Assembly: GCA_034180465.1 (NCBI GenBank)
Contig: JAXFOH010000145.1
Location: 1-22,784, forward strand
From: CAKUIA01 sp034180465
GTDB lineage: Bacteria > Verrucomicrobiota > Verrucomicrobiia > Opitutales > Intestinicryptomonadaceae
DNA length: 22,784 nucleotides
Direction of reading: 5' to 3'
The notes beneath the pieces were generated by a model. The model was not told the origin of the DNA and ran no database searches. It saw only the letters and a list, made by a program, of their open reading frames with translations. This document shows positions 7,246 to 14,751 of this stretch, piece after piece (position 1 is the first letter of the stretch; the number at the start of each line of letters is the position of its first letter). The position numbers and the translations under genes were made by a program.

Positions 7246-7968
7246 TTAGTTATTTTCCAACCTTGTGCGCATTGCCTTTAATGCGCTTGAATGTATTTGG
7301 CAAATTCTGGCCTCGGTAAGGTTCATTGTTTGCGCAATTTCGCCCAAACGCCTGCCTTCAAAATAATACATTTGCACAACCTTTTTCTGATTTTCGGGCA
7401 GCAAGCGCAGCCTGTCGCGAACCAAAGCTTTATCTTCCTTCCTTTCAAGACATTCGCGCCCGCTTACGGCGTTTTCATCTTCTATAATGTCTGCCAAATT
7501 AAGCGAAACGTCGCCAATATCGCACGAATCGTTTATTGAAATAAAGGTTATGGGCTCTGTGCGCGCCTTAATTTTTCTGAACTTTTTGGGCGAAACGCCC
7601 ATTGCATCTCTAAGTTCGTCGTCGTTTGGAATGCGCCCAAGTTTTTGCTCTAAAGAGTCGCTTAGCTTTTCAATACTCTTGGCTTCCGCCCTTGCCGAGC
7701 GTGGCATATAGTCTATCTTGCGCAACTCGTCAATAATTGCGCCCCTTACCCTAAGCGAGGCGTAGGCTCCAAAAGTTCCAGCCTTCTTTTCGTCGTAATT
7801 GCTAACGGCGCTAACTAGCCCGCTAATACCCACCGACTCAAGCTCGTCTAAATCGGCGTGGCTTGGAAGCTTGTAGCGCATAGAGTTTATTATATTTTTA
7901 ACCATTGGGTAGTTGCTTTTAAGCAAACTTTTTTGATTGTCTGTCAATACCTTTACCTGCGACGCCAT
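7246..7968 (-). CDS. FliA/WhiG-type alternative sigma factor
   Basis: A group 3 sigma-70 family RNA polymerase subunit of 240 residues, the usual length for FliA/WhiG. The start at 7968 is preferred over an in-frame site 17 codons earlier because AAAGG lies 7 bases before this ATG and the extra residues match nothing. Region 2 spans about 17-90 (SHADLDELESVGISGLVSA, TFGAYASLRVRGAIIDELRK, DYMPRSARA). Region 3 spans about 95-150 (KLGRIPNDDELRDAMGVS). Region 4 spans about 178-235 and contains the helix-turn-helix (LGEIAQTMNLTEARICQIHS). In flagellated bacteria FliA drives late flagellar genes; WhiG controls sporulation. No flagellar, chemotaxis or anti-sigma (FlgM) gene is visible nearby, so the regulon cannot be guessed from context. 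It is a single gene, convergent with sucCD. Confidence 0.92.
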   Translation of the reverse strand: MASQVKVLTDNQKSLLKSNYPMVKNIINSMRYKLPSHADLDELESVGISGLVSAVSNYDEKKAGTFGAYASLRVRGAIIDELRKIDYMPRSARAEAKSIEKLSDSLEQKLGRIPNDDELRDAMGVSPKKFRKIKARTEPITFISINDSCDIGDVSLNLADIIEDENAVSGRECLERKEDKALVRDRLRLLPENQKKVVQMYYFEGRRLGEIAQTMNLTEARICQIHSSALKAMRTRLENN

Positions 7969-8273
7969 TTTATTACCTTTTTGTTTTTTTATTTTCAGCC
8001 ATAGCAAAAACCCAGCCAAATTTTTGCCGCTACTTATTTATGTTGGAGTTCAGTATGTTACAAAAAGCGCGAGGCAGCCGATTCGGGCATTTTTGTCGCA
8101 CTTGCGTGAAATATTTTCCCTAAAGAAAAGACGTGCCCGCTTTTATTTGGACGCGTAGACTTTTTAAGCTTCTATATTTATATCGTCAAGTATAAAATTT
8201 TATAATAAAAAACATATTTTTTTTAAAAATATATTGAATTATTCGAATTATTCTCCACTATTTCCGGGCATAT
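7969..8273. other. Divergent intergenic region between the sigma factor and DUF2062 genes
   Basis: 305 bases with no convincing gene. The part near 8160-8250 is very AT-rich and contains TATAAT at 8201-8206, with only a poor -35 (TTATAT, 8178-8183, 17-base spacer), and a tandem 9-base repeat at 8236-8253. Open frames crossing this region (7937-8158 and 8234-8434, +) have no protein-like character. It should hold promoters in both directions. Confidence 0.5.
8236..8253. repeat. Perfect tandem 9-base repeat GAATTATTC x2 upstream of the DUF2062 gene
   Basis: GAATTATTC at 8236-8244 is followed directly by an identical copy at 8245-8253. The junction forms the palindrome ATTCGAAT (8241-8248). It lies 20-38 bases before the DUF2062 ATG, where an activator or repressor site could be. 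It could also be chance in AT-rich DNA. Confidence 0.55.
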
Positions 8274-8867
8274 ATGACCGAAATTTCGCCGGATACACAG
8301 CTGCGCTACAAGCGCATACGGAGGGTAAAAAGGCTTTTGCGCCCAATGCCCAGAAGGACCAATTTGGAACACTACCCAATTTTAAAATATTTTGCAAACT
8401 ACGCCAGAAAAAGCATATATATTTGGAGCTTTAAAAGGGGCAATGTAAGCCGCGCCATATACATAGGCTGGTTTATTGCGCTAATTCCGATGTACGGCGC
8501 GCAAATGGCGGTTGCATTTTTGCTTTGCCTGCTTTTTAGAGCAAACTGCTTGGTTGCAATGGCACTGCAATGGATAACCAACCCTATAACAATACCCCCT
8601 ATCCTTTACGGACAATTTTTAATAGGCCAGTTTTTATACATAAAAATATACAACCCCGAATTTATACCCACCGAAAATCTTGTTGAGCTGCTAAGGGAAA
8701 AGGGCTTTGAAGCACTGGTTTCCACCCTTACAAACGCCGACACAATTATTTATTTGGTAGTTTGCATGCTGCTTGGCGGCGTGGTAATTTCAATATTTGG
8801 CGCGGTTGTTACCGACATAATCTACAGGCTATATGCCGCAAGGTTTTCGAATGAAAAAAATCGCTAA
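8274..8867 (+). CDS. DUF2062 inner-membrane protein
   Basis: A 197-residue protein of unknown function. A basic N-terminal arm (many Arg/Lys to about residue 57) precedes hydrophobic segments at about 60-85, 86-122 and 158-188. The pattern GNVSRAIYIGWFIALIPMYG followed by LQWITNPITIPPILYG is the DUF2062 signature: small residues in the first membrane helix, then the T-NP-T-x-PP loop. In other Gram-negative bacteria DUF2062 proteins often sit beside envelope or glycosyltransferase genes, and here the gene overlaps the muramidase gene by 17 bases, implying coupled translation. No clear Shine-Dalgarno sequence is seen before the ATG. An alternative start at 8346 would remove part of the basic arm. 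The family call is good; the function is unknown. Confidence 0.85.
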   Translation: MTEISPDTQLRYKRIRRVKRLLRPMPRRTNLEHYPILKYFANYARKSIYIWSFKRGNVSRAIYIGWFIALIPMYGAQMAVAFLLCLLFRANCLVAMALQWITNPITIPPILYGQFLIGQFLYIKIYNPEFIPTENLVELLREKGFEALVSTLTNADTIIYLVVCMLLGGVVISIFGAVVTDIIYRLYAARFSNEKNR

Positions 8868-10095
8868 AATAGTTTTTATCTTTTTTGCGCTATTTCTTGC
8901 AGCGGGCGCTAGCGCAAAAGTAAAGCTGGGCATAGACGTTTTAGAGGAAATGCAGTTTGCCCCGCTTTGGAACAAAAGGGTTGGGCTGCTTACGCACCCC
9001 GCAGGCGTAAACAATAAAGGCGTTAGCACCATAGACGTTTTAATGCGCGCAAAAAACGTAAATCTTACGGCTCTATACGGCCCCGAGCACGGCATTTACG
9101 GCAACGAAAAGGCGAATGTTCCCGTAGACCACAAAATAGACAAAAAAACGGGACTGCCCGTTTATTCGCTATACGGCAAATACCGCAAGCCCACGCCCGA
9201 AATGCTTAAGGGTATAGACATTTTGGTTATAGATTTACAGGACATTGGCTGCCGCTCCTACACCTACGTAAGCTGTATGATAAGGGCAATGGAGGCCTGT
9301 TTTGAAAACCAAAAACAGGTTTTGGTTTTAGACCGCCCCAACCCGCTCGGCGGCCTTAAGATAGACGGCCCTATGCTGGATATGAAATTTAAAAGCTATG
9401 TGGGAATGATAAATGTTCCCTATGTTCACGGGCTAACCATAGGCGAAATAGCCAAAATGGCAAAGTCCACAAAAGGCTGGCTTGAAATAACCTCAAAACA
9501 GCAGGCAAACGGCAAGCTAAAGGTAATACCGATGAAGGGTTGGGCACGCGCTATGCGCTGGCCGGCAACGGGCTTAAAATGGGTACCGACAAGCCCCGCA
9601 ATACCCGACTTTTCGGCGGTAGTCGGCTATTCTATGACGGGGCTTGGCTGCCAGATAGGGCCTTTTCAACACGGCTACGGAATGGGATATCCTTTCAGGT
9701 TTTTAACTTACGGGAAACTTCCCGCCTCTAAAATAAAAAAGGCTCTTTTGGCAAAAAACATTGCAGGAATCTCCTTTGCCGAATACACTATAAACACGCC
9801 AAAAGGCAAAAAAAATGGCCTTTATGTTTCGGTAGACGATTGGGAAAACTTTAAGCCAACCCAGCTTAGTTTTTACCTAATGCAAATTACCTGCGAATTT
9901 GAAAGCAAAAACCCCTTTGCCGCAGCCAAGGCGAACGACGCGCTGCTTTTCAACAAGCACACCGGCTCGCAAGCCTGGTGGAACGAAATTTCGTCAAAGG
10001 GCAAAAACGCCTATGTAGGCAAATTTATACGAATGTGGGACGCCCGAAACGCCGAGTACGCTTTGTGGGCAAAAAAGTTTTACCTATACAAGTAG
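8851..10095 (+). CDS. namZ: Exo-beta-N-acetylmuramidase, NamZ family (GH171, DUF1343)
   Basis: Predicted to release N-acetylmuramic acid from the non-reducing end of peptidoglycan fragments outside the cytoplasm, for cell-wall recycling or use of foreign peptidoglycan. The ATG at 8851 gives 414 residues with a Sec signal peptide (about 1-22, ending ASA); an in-frame ATG at 8833 would add six residues before it. AAGG at 8840-8843 fits the 8851 start. Family motifs, in order: RVGLLTHPAGVN (43-54), LYGPEHGIYG (75-84, with conserved Glu79 and His80), VIDLQDIGCRSYTYV (126-140), VLDRPNPLGG (159-168) and NVPYVHGLTIGEIAK (188-202). Length matches the family. The start overlaps the end of the DUF2062 gene, so both are likely translated from one mRNA. 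No MurNAc kinase, transporter or MurQ gene is visible in the window. Confidence 0.92.
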   Translation: MKKIAKIVFIFFALFLAAGASAKVKLGIDVLEEMQFAPLWNKRVGLLTHPAGVNNKGVSTIDVLMRAKNVNLTALYGPEHGIYGNEKANVPVDHKIDKKTGLPVYSLYGKYRKPTPEMLKGIDILVIDLQDIGCRSYTYVSCMIRAMEACFENQKQVLVLDRPNPLGGLKIDGPMLDMKFKSYVGMINVPYVHGLTIGEIAKMAKSTKGWLEITSKQQANGKLKVIPMKGWARAMRWPATGLKWVPTSPAIPDFSAVVGYSMTGLGCQIGPFQHGYGMGYPFRFLTYGKLPASKIKKALLAKNIAGISFAEYTINTPKGKKNGLYVSVDDWENFKPTQLSFYLMQITCEFESKNPFAAAKANDALLFNKHTGSQAWWNEISSKGKNAYVGKFIRMWDARNAEYALWAKKFYLYK

Positions 10096-10126
10096 GCAGA
10101 TGGGCTTTGCCGGAATTTTTTTAACG

Positions 10127-10150
10127 CCGCACAACTTGTGCGGTTTTTTT
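10127..10150 (+). terminator. Rho-independent terminator after the muramidase gene
   Basis: Stem CCGCACAA (10127-10134) pairs with TTGTGCGG (10136-10143). The inner A-T pairs must open to form the loop. Seven T's follow at 10144-10150. Confidence 0.88.
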
Positions 10151-10186
10151 GCGCCCGCTAGGAGAAGTTACCATTTCAAAAAAATC

Positions 10187-10215
10187 TTTACACAAAAAGC
10201 GGTTTTCTTTAGTAT
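10187..10215 (+). promoter_or_regulatory. Candidate promoter of the five-gene uronate-glycan cluster
   Basis: TTTACA (10187-10192, five of six) and TAGTAT (10210-10215, four of six) are separated by exactly 17 bases and lie directly after the upstream terminator. The ATG at 10225 begins 9 bases after the -10, so the RNA would have almost no leader. A second -10-like TATTAT at 10221-10226 lacks a -35. If it were used, translation would have to begin at the Met codons at 10237 or 10240. Confidence 0.5.
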
Positions 10216-10224
10216 CTGCATATT

Positions 10225-12024
10225 ATGCTAAAATATATGATGTCCACCATTTTGGTATCGGCGGCGTTATTGTCGTCGGTATTTTCGTTTAACTGCAATG
10301 CGCAAAACAAACCTTTTTTCGAAAAAGACGGCATCCGATGCGCCGAAAGAGTTTTGTCTGCCGACGACATTGCAAGCCTAAAAGACCAAGTTAAGCGCAC
10401 AATACAACAATTCGACACAAGCGAGAATATGCTTGTATCTAAAATAAACGGCTGGAACTACCATACCGACGCGCAAAAAGCTACAAACTACCACTCTGTA
10501 AGAGACTCGCTTAGCTATGCGTGGGTGCTGCTTGCCTCGAACGACCCAGCGGTGTTGCCCTTGGCCGAAAAGTGTATACAAAACACCTGCGCTTTGCAGG
10601 AAAAAGACGCAACAAAACCCTATTACGGAGTATGGCCGTACTATAAGGAAGAGCCGCTTGCTACGAAAAAATCCCCAATAGACTACAACTGGGCCGACTT
10701 TTGCGGGGTGTCGCTGCTCGAAATGTATATAGACTTTAACAGCCGCCTAAGTGACAGGACAAAAGCGGTAATGAGAGAATCCATAATAAAGGCGTGTCAG
10801 GCGGTAAAAAAGCGCAACGTTACGGTTAGCTACACAAACATTGCAATTATGGGCACATATCTGACCTATACGGCTTCGCGCCTTTTCGACTTGCCCGACA
10901 TAAAGGAGTATTCCAACGCAAAGCTAAATGCGTTTTTAAATTTCACGCGCGAAAACAACGGCTTTGAGGAATTCAACAGCCCCACCTACACTATTGTAGC
11001 TTTAGAAGAGCTTGCACGCCTAAAGGAAAGAATTACCAACCCCGAAGATTCAAAAAAGGTAGACGAACTTGTAGACTACGGCTGGAGTATGATTGCCCGC
11101 CACTGGCACAAACCCACAATGCAGTGGGCAGGCCCAAACAGCAGGTCGTACAGCAGCATATCGGGCAACTATGTTCTGGCTTTCATCGACAAGGCGCTGG
11201 GCGGCAAACTAAAGACGGGGCTGCGCCGCTACGGATACAGCCTTTCTTCGAACTGCAAAGTGCCCGAAAAATTCCAAAGCTACTTTTTAGACCCGAAATA
11301 TCCGCGCGTTGAAAGGGATATTTTCGTAAAAAAAGAACCCCAAATGACGGGCGTATGCTCGCTTACAAACGACTACGCATTCGGCACGCTAAACCGCTCG
11401 CTAATGTGGAACCAGCGCAGGCCATTTTCTGTATACTTTTTAAGCGAGGGCAAGGCCGCCTGTATGACGGTGAGAATGTATGTTGACTTCTACGACTTTT
11501 CGTGCGGAAGAATGTTCACCGAAAGAAGGGGCGAAAGAACGCTGTCGTTTATAAACTTTATAAAGAACTACGGCGTTAAACACCCGTGGATTGGCGGCCT
11601 AAAAGACGGCATATTCGAAGCCAAAGATATAAGGATTAGGTTTGCGCTGGAAAACTGCAACAAGGCGGAATGGAACGCCCCCCAAGAATGGAACAGCCCC
11701 GTATTTTTCAAAGCGGGCAACCAGCTGTTTTCGGCGGCGTTAATGTATGCCGAGTTCGACGACCTGCCAAAGGGCAGGTGGGAAACCTCGTACGACAAAA
11801 AGGGAACTTATGTAGACTACATTATATATTCGGGCAGCCCCCGCAAATTCAACCTGCAAAAGATGAACAAGGCGGGCTTTATTTTCGGCTTCGAGCTTAA
11901 TCCGAAAAACGCAAGCGCCGAAGAACCTGAAATAGACGAAAACGGCAACGCCGTATCGGTTTTGTGGAAAGGCTTGAAAATTAGGGGAACAGTTAAACCC
12001 ACTTTGTCGGAAAGGAATTTGTAA
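10225..12024 (+). CDS. Secreted protein of unrecognised family, likely alpha-toroid plus beta-domain polysaccharide lyase or hydrolase
   Basis: A 599-residue protein that I cannot assign to a named family. A signal peptide covers about residues 1-26 (hydrophobic core 8-21, ending NCNAQ). Residues about 40-340 read as paired amphipathic helices, as in (alpha/alpha) toroid enzymes. Polar and aromatic clusters there could form an active site: NYHSVRDSLSYAW (88-100), VSYTNIAIMGTYLTY (201-215), NGFEEFNSPTYT (245-256) and RHWHKPTMQWAGPNSRSYSS (292-311), with His293, His295, Arg307 and Tyr309. Residues about 375-595 are beta-rich with many aromatics (FSVYFLSEGKAACMTVRMYV), like the C-terminal sandwich of heparinase or chondroitin-AC-type lyases. 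GH88 follows after 2 bases. GH88 enzymes use products of lyases, so a lyase is the natural guess, but an exo-acting glycoside hydrolase of toroid fold is equally compatible. The start could also be Met5 or Met6. Confidence 0.6.
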   Translation: MLKYMMSTILVSAALLSSVFSFNCNAQNKPFFEKDGIRCAERVLSADDIASLKDQVKRTIQQFDTSENMLVSKINGWNYHTDAQKATNYHSVRDSLSYAWVLLASNDPAVLPLAEKCIQNTCALQEKDATKPYYGVWPYYKEEPLATKKSPIDYNWADFCGVSLLEMYIDFNSRLSDRTKAVMRESIIKACQAVKKRNVTVSYTNIAIMGTYLTYTASRLFDLPDIKEYSNAKLNAFLNFTRENNGFEEFNSPTYTIVALEELARLKERITNPEDSKKVDELVDYGWSMIARHWHKPTMQWAGPNSRSYSSISGNYVLAFIDKALGGKLKTGLRRYGYSLSSNCKVPEKFQSYFLDPKYPRVERDIFVKKEPQMTGVCSLTNDYAFGTLNRSLMWNQRRPFSVYFLSEGKAACMTVRMYVDFYDFSCGRMFTERRGERTLSFINFIKNYGVKHPWIGGLKDGIFEAKDIRIRFALENCNKAEWNAPQEWNSPVFFKAGNQLFSAALMYAEFDDLPKGRWETSYDKKGTYVDYIIYSGSPRKFNLQKMNKAGFIFGFELNPKNASAEEPEIDENGNAVSVLWKGLKIRGTVKPTLSERNL

Positions 12025-12026
12025 AT

Positions 12027-13382
12027 ATGATAAAAGACAACCCCGCCATTCAGTTGAAAGACATTAAAGGCGACTTAAAACGCCTTTGGGCCTTATTGGG
12101 CGAAAAGATAAAACTTTTGGCAAACGAGTACGATACGGCAAAAGGCTCGCCCGTATTTACTGTTAAGGGGAAATACACAACCCGCGGCTGGACAGAATGG
12201 ACGCAGGGCTTTATGTATGGAATGCCCCTCATACACTACGAAATTACAAAAGACAAATTTTCGCTTGAATATGCAACCTCCGGCATATTGAAAAATATGG
12301 CGCAGCACGTTTCGCACATCGGCGTTCACGACCACGGGTTTAACAACGTTTCAACCTACGGCAACCTGCGCAGGCTTATTATAGAAAAAAGGATAAAGCG
12401 CGACGAATGGCTTTTAAACTTTTGCGAACTTGCGCTTAAAACAAGCGGGGCGGTTCAGGCTTCGCGCTGGAGCAATTTCGAGCAAAACCCCTATATATAT
12501 TCTTTTAACGGCCCCCAGTCGCTTTTTATAGACACAATAAGAAGCTGCAGGGCGTTGGTGCTTGCCCACAAACTAGGACATTCGCTTATGGGCGAAAACG
12601 ACAAAAAAATCAGTCTTTTAGAAAGAGCGTGCCAACACATTTTAACCACGGCAAAATACAATGTTTGGTACGGCACAAACCGCGACTTTTACGACATAAA
12701 AGGCAGGGTTGCGCACGAATCGGTTTTCAACACAAACGACGGCAACTACAGGTGTCCGAACTCGCAGCAGGGCTATTGCGCGTTTACCACCTGGACAAGG
12801 GGCTTGGCGTGGGCAATGCTGGGTTTTGCCGAAGAGCTAGAAGCATTGGGCGAAATAGATGCAGGGGAATTTTCGCCCAAAGCCCCCAAAAAAACTGTAA
12901 TGCAAACAATGCAAAAAGCGGCAAAAGCCGTTTGCGACTTTTACATTAAATATACGCCTAGCGACGGCATTTGCTATTGGGACACGGGCGCGCCGAATCT
13001 ATACAAATTGGGCGACGACTACCTGGACAAACCCGCCAAAATAAAGAACCCCTACGAACCTGTAGACTCGTCTGCAAGCGCAATAGCAGCCCAAGGCTTA
13101 TACAGGCTGGGCAAATATTTAAAAGACGAAAAATACACAAGATATGCCCTAATTGTTTCGAAGCGTCTTTTAAGCGACGACTATGTTTCGCTAGACAAAA
13201 AGCACCAGGGGCTTTTGTTACACTCTATATACCACCGCCCAAATAATTGGGACTATGCGCCAGACAAAAACCTTGCCCCCTATGGCGAATCGAGCATGTG
13301 GGGCGACTACCACCTTGCGGAGCTTGCCCTTTTGCTTCAAAGGGAATTAAACAAACAACCCTACTACAAATTTAGCCTATAA
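12027..13382 (+). CDS. GH88 unsaturated glucuronyl hydrolase
   Basis: Predicted cytoplasmic enzyme that removes the 4,5-unsaturated uronic acid from the non-reducing end of oligosaccharides made by polysaccharide lyases. The free product opens to 5-keto-4-deoxyuronate. Length is 451 residues with no signal peptide; family members are about 370-450. Motifs: TTRGWTEWTQGFMYGMPL (51-68), HDHGFNNVSTYGN (101-113), NGPQSLFIDTIRSC (161-174), YCAFTTWTRGLAWAMLGFAE, and EPVDSSASAIAAQGLYRLG. By position, Asp102 and Asp169 match the two essential aspartates known from Bacillus UGL. AAAGGAA at 12010-12016 is a good Shine-Dalgarno site. The gene starts 2 bases after the preceding stop, so the two are surely co-transcribed. 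An internal stretch at about 270-300 (EIDAGEFSPKAPKKT) looks like a surface loop insertion. Confidence 0.92.
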   Translation: MIKDNPAIQLKDIKGDLKRLWALLGEKIKLLANEYDTAKGSPVFTVKGKYTTRGWTEWTQGFMYGMPLIHYEITKDKFSLEYATSGILKNMAQHVSHIGVHDHGFNNVSTYGNLRRLIIEKRIKRDEWLLNFCELALKTSGAVQASRWSNFEQNPYIYSFNGPQSLFIDTIRSCRALVLAHKLGHSLMGENDKKISLLERACQHILTTAKYNVWYGTNRDFYDIKGRVAHESVFNTNDGNYRCPNSQQGYCAFTTWTRGLAWAMLGFAEELEALGEIDAGEFSPKAPKKTVMQTMQKAAKAVCDFYIKYTPSDGICYWDTGAPNLYKLGDDYLDKPAKIKNPYEPVDSSASAIAAQGLYRLGKYLKDEKYTRYALIVSKRLLSDDYVSLDKKHQGLLLHSIYHRPNNWDYAPDKNLAPYGESSMWGDYHLAELALLLQRELNKQPYYKFSL

Positions 13383-13397
13383 TTAAAGCAACAAAAA

Positions 13398-14750
13398 ATG
13401 GATAGAATATTATCTAAAGAAGACCTTTTAAGGGTGCAAAACCAACATAATGTCCAGTTGCCCTTTAGCGACAACACCGACATTTTGCTTGAACCGTTTA
13501 AGAAGGGCGCGCTTGACTTGCCCAACCGCATTGTTTCCATGCCGATGGAGGGCGTAGACGCCGACCCCGAAAGCGGGGCTGTTACCGATTTTTCGCTAAG
13601 AAGGTATAGGCGTTTGGCGGAAGGCGGCTCGGGGCTTATTTGGGCGGAGGCCTGCGCCGTTGTGCCCGAGGGCAAGTCGAACCCAAAGCAGTTCTACATT
13701 TCTAGCGGCAATGTAGATTCGTATAAAAAGCTTGTAGACGAAACCAAGACGGCGGGAATTGCAAAAAACGGCAAAGCCCCCACAATGATTTTGCAGCTTA
13801 CGCACTCGGGCAGGTTTAGCCGCCCCTACGGCGTAAACGCTCCCGTAATAGCGCAAAGAATCCCCGACTTGGAAAAAATACAACCGCTAGGCGAAAACGC
13901 AAAAATAATCTCGGACGACGAGCTTGACGCTTTGATGGAAAAGTTTGTGCAAGCCGCCCTTTTGGCGGAAAAGGCGGGCTTTGACGGCGTTGATATGAAG
14001 TCGGTGCACGCCTATTTGGTTGCGGAGCTTTTCAAGGCAAGACTGCGCAAGGGCAAATACGGCGGCTCGTACGAAAATAGAACGCGCTTTTACAAAGACT
14101 GCGTAAAATACATAAAGCAGGCTCTTTCAAAAAAGACTTTTGTATCCACAAGGCTTACGGTTTACGAGCCCTCGCCCTTCCCCTACGGCTGGGGAGTTAA
14201 GGAAGAGGAAGGCTCCATTCAATTTGATATGGCAGAGCCTTTAAAGCTTATTTCCGAATTAAAGGGAATGGGCATAGATTTGCTTGGCGTTTCCATAGGT
14301 TATCCGCGAACCAGCCCGCACTGGAACAGACCCTACAATATGAATGTGGTTGGCGCTCCAGCCTCGCCCGAACACCCGATTTTGGGCGTAAAAAGGTTTA
14401 TAGATGTTATCGAAAAAATCCAGAAATCGAACCCCGACACTATCGTTGTTTCGGCAGGGACTTCGTGGCTGGGCAAATGCTGCGTTAATGTTGCAGCCGA
14501 AATGCTAAAAAGCAAAATGTGCACATTGGCTGGTTTTGGCCGCGGGCTTTTGGCGTATCCAAACATTCCCAACGACCTAAAACAATTCGGAGAAATAGAC
14601 GGCAAAAAATGCTGCATAACGTGCTCGAAATGCTCGCAGATTATGAAAGATTTAAAATCGCGTTCGGGCTGCGTTATGTTCGACTCTAAAGTTTACCTGC
14701 CCGAATACAGGCAAGGCAGGGAATTTGCAAAATCGAAAGGACTGGCCTAA
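13398..14750 (+). CDS. Old Yellow Enzyme-family FMN/4Fe-4S oxidoreductase
   Basis: Length is 450 residues. A TIM-barrel of the OYE family: PNRIVSMPMEGVDAD (42-56), GGSGLIWAEACAV (76-88), ILQLTHSGRFSRP (131-143), the active-site His204 in KSVHAYLVAELF (201-212), then YGGSYENRTRF (221-231), and a phosphate-binding end VSAGTSWLG...LAGFGRGLLAYP. After the barrel, Cys406, Cys409, Cys412 and Cys425 (C-x2-C-x2-C-x12-C) match the 4Fe-4S ligands of the 2,4-dienoyl-CoA reductase/trimethylamine dehydrogenase branch. The FAD/NAD(P)H domains normally following this cluster are absent, so the electron donor must be another protein. OYE enzymes reduce C=C bonds next to a carbonyl. In this cluster the substrate could be an unsaturated keto-sugar, which is an inference. 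No Shine-Dalgarno sequence is present; a perfect TATAAT at 13378-13383 overlaps the upstream stop and could be an internal promoter. Confidence 0.87.
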   Translation: MDRILSKEDLLRVQNQHNVQLPFSDNTDILLEPFKKGALDLPNRIVSMPMEGVDADPESGAVTDFSLRRYRRLAEGGSGLIWAEACAVVPEGKSNPKQFYISSGNVDSYKKLVDETKTAGIAKNGKAPTMILQLTHSGRFSRPYGVNAPVIAQRIPDLEKIQPLGENAKIISDDELDALMEKFVQAALLAEKAGFDGVDMKSVHAYLVAELFKARLRKGKYGGSYENRTRFYKDCVKYIKQALSKKTFVSTRLTVYEPSPFPYGWGVKEEEGSIQFDMAEPLKLISELKGMGIDLLGVSIGYPRTSPHWNRPYNMNVVGAPASPEHPILGVKRFIDVIEKIQKSNPDTIVVSAGTSWLGKCCVNVAAEMLKSKMCTLAGFGRGLLAYPNIPNDLKQFGEIDGKKCCITCSKCSQIMKDLKSRSGCVMFDSKVYLPEYRQGREFAKSKGLA

Positions 14751-14751
14751 A

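Noticed and set aside
7969..8019. 17-residue N-terminal extension of the sigma factor
   Set aside because: A Shine-Dalgarno-like AAAGG precedes the ATG at 7968, and sigma factors of this type start near there.
8234..8434. 66-codon open frame (+) overlapping the DUF2062 start
   Set aside because: Out of frame with the clear DUF2062 protein and of random composition; it starts inside the tandem repeat region.
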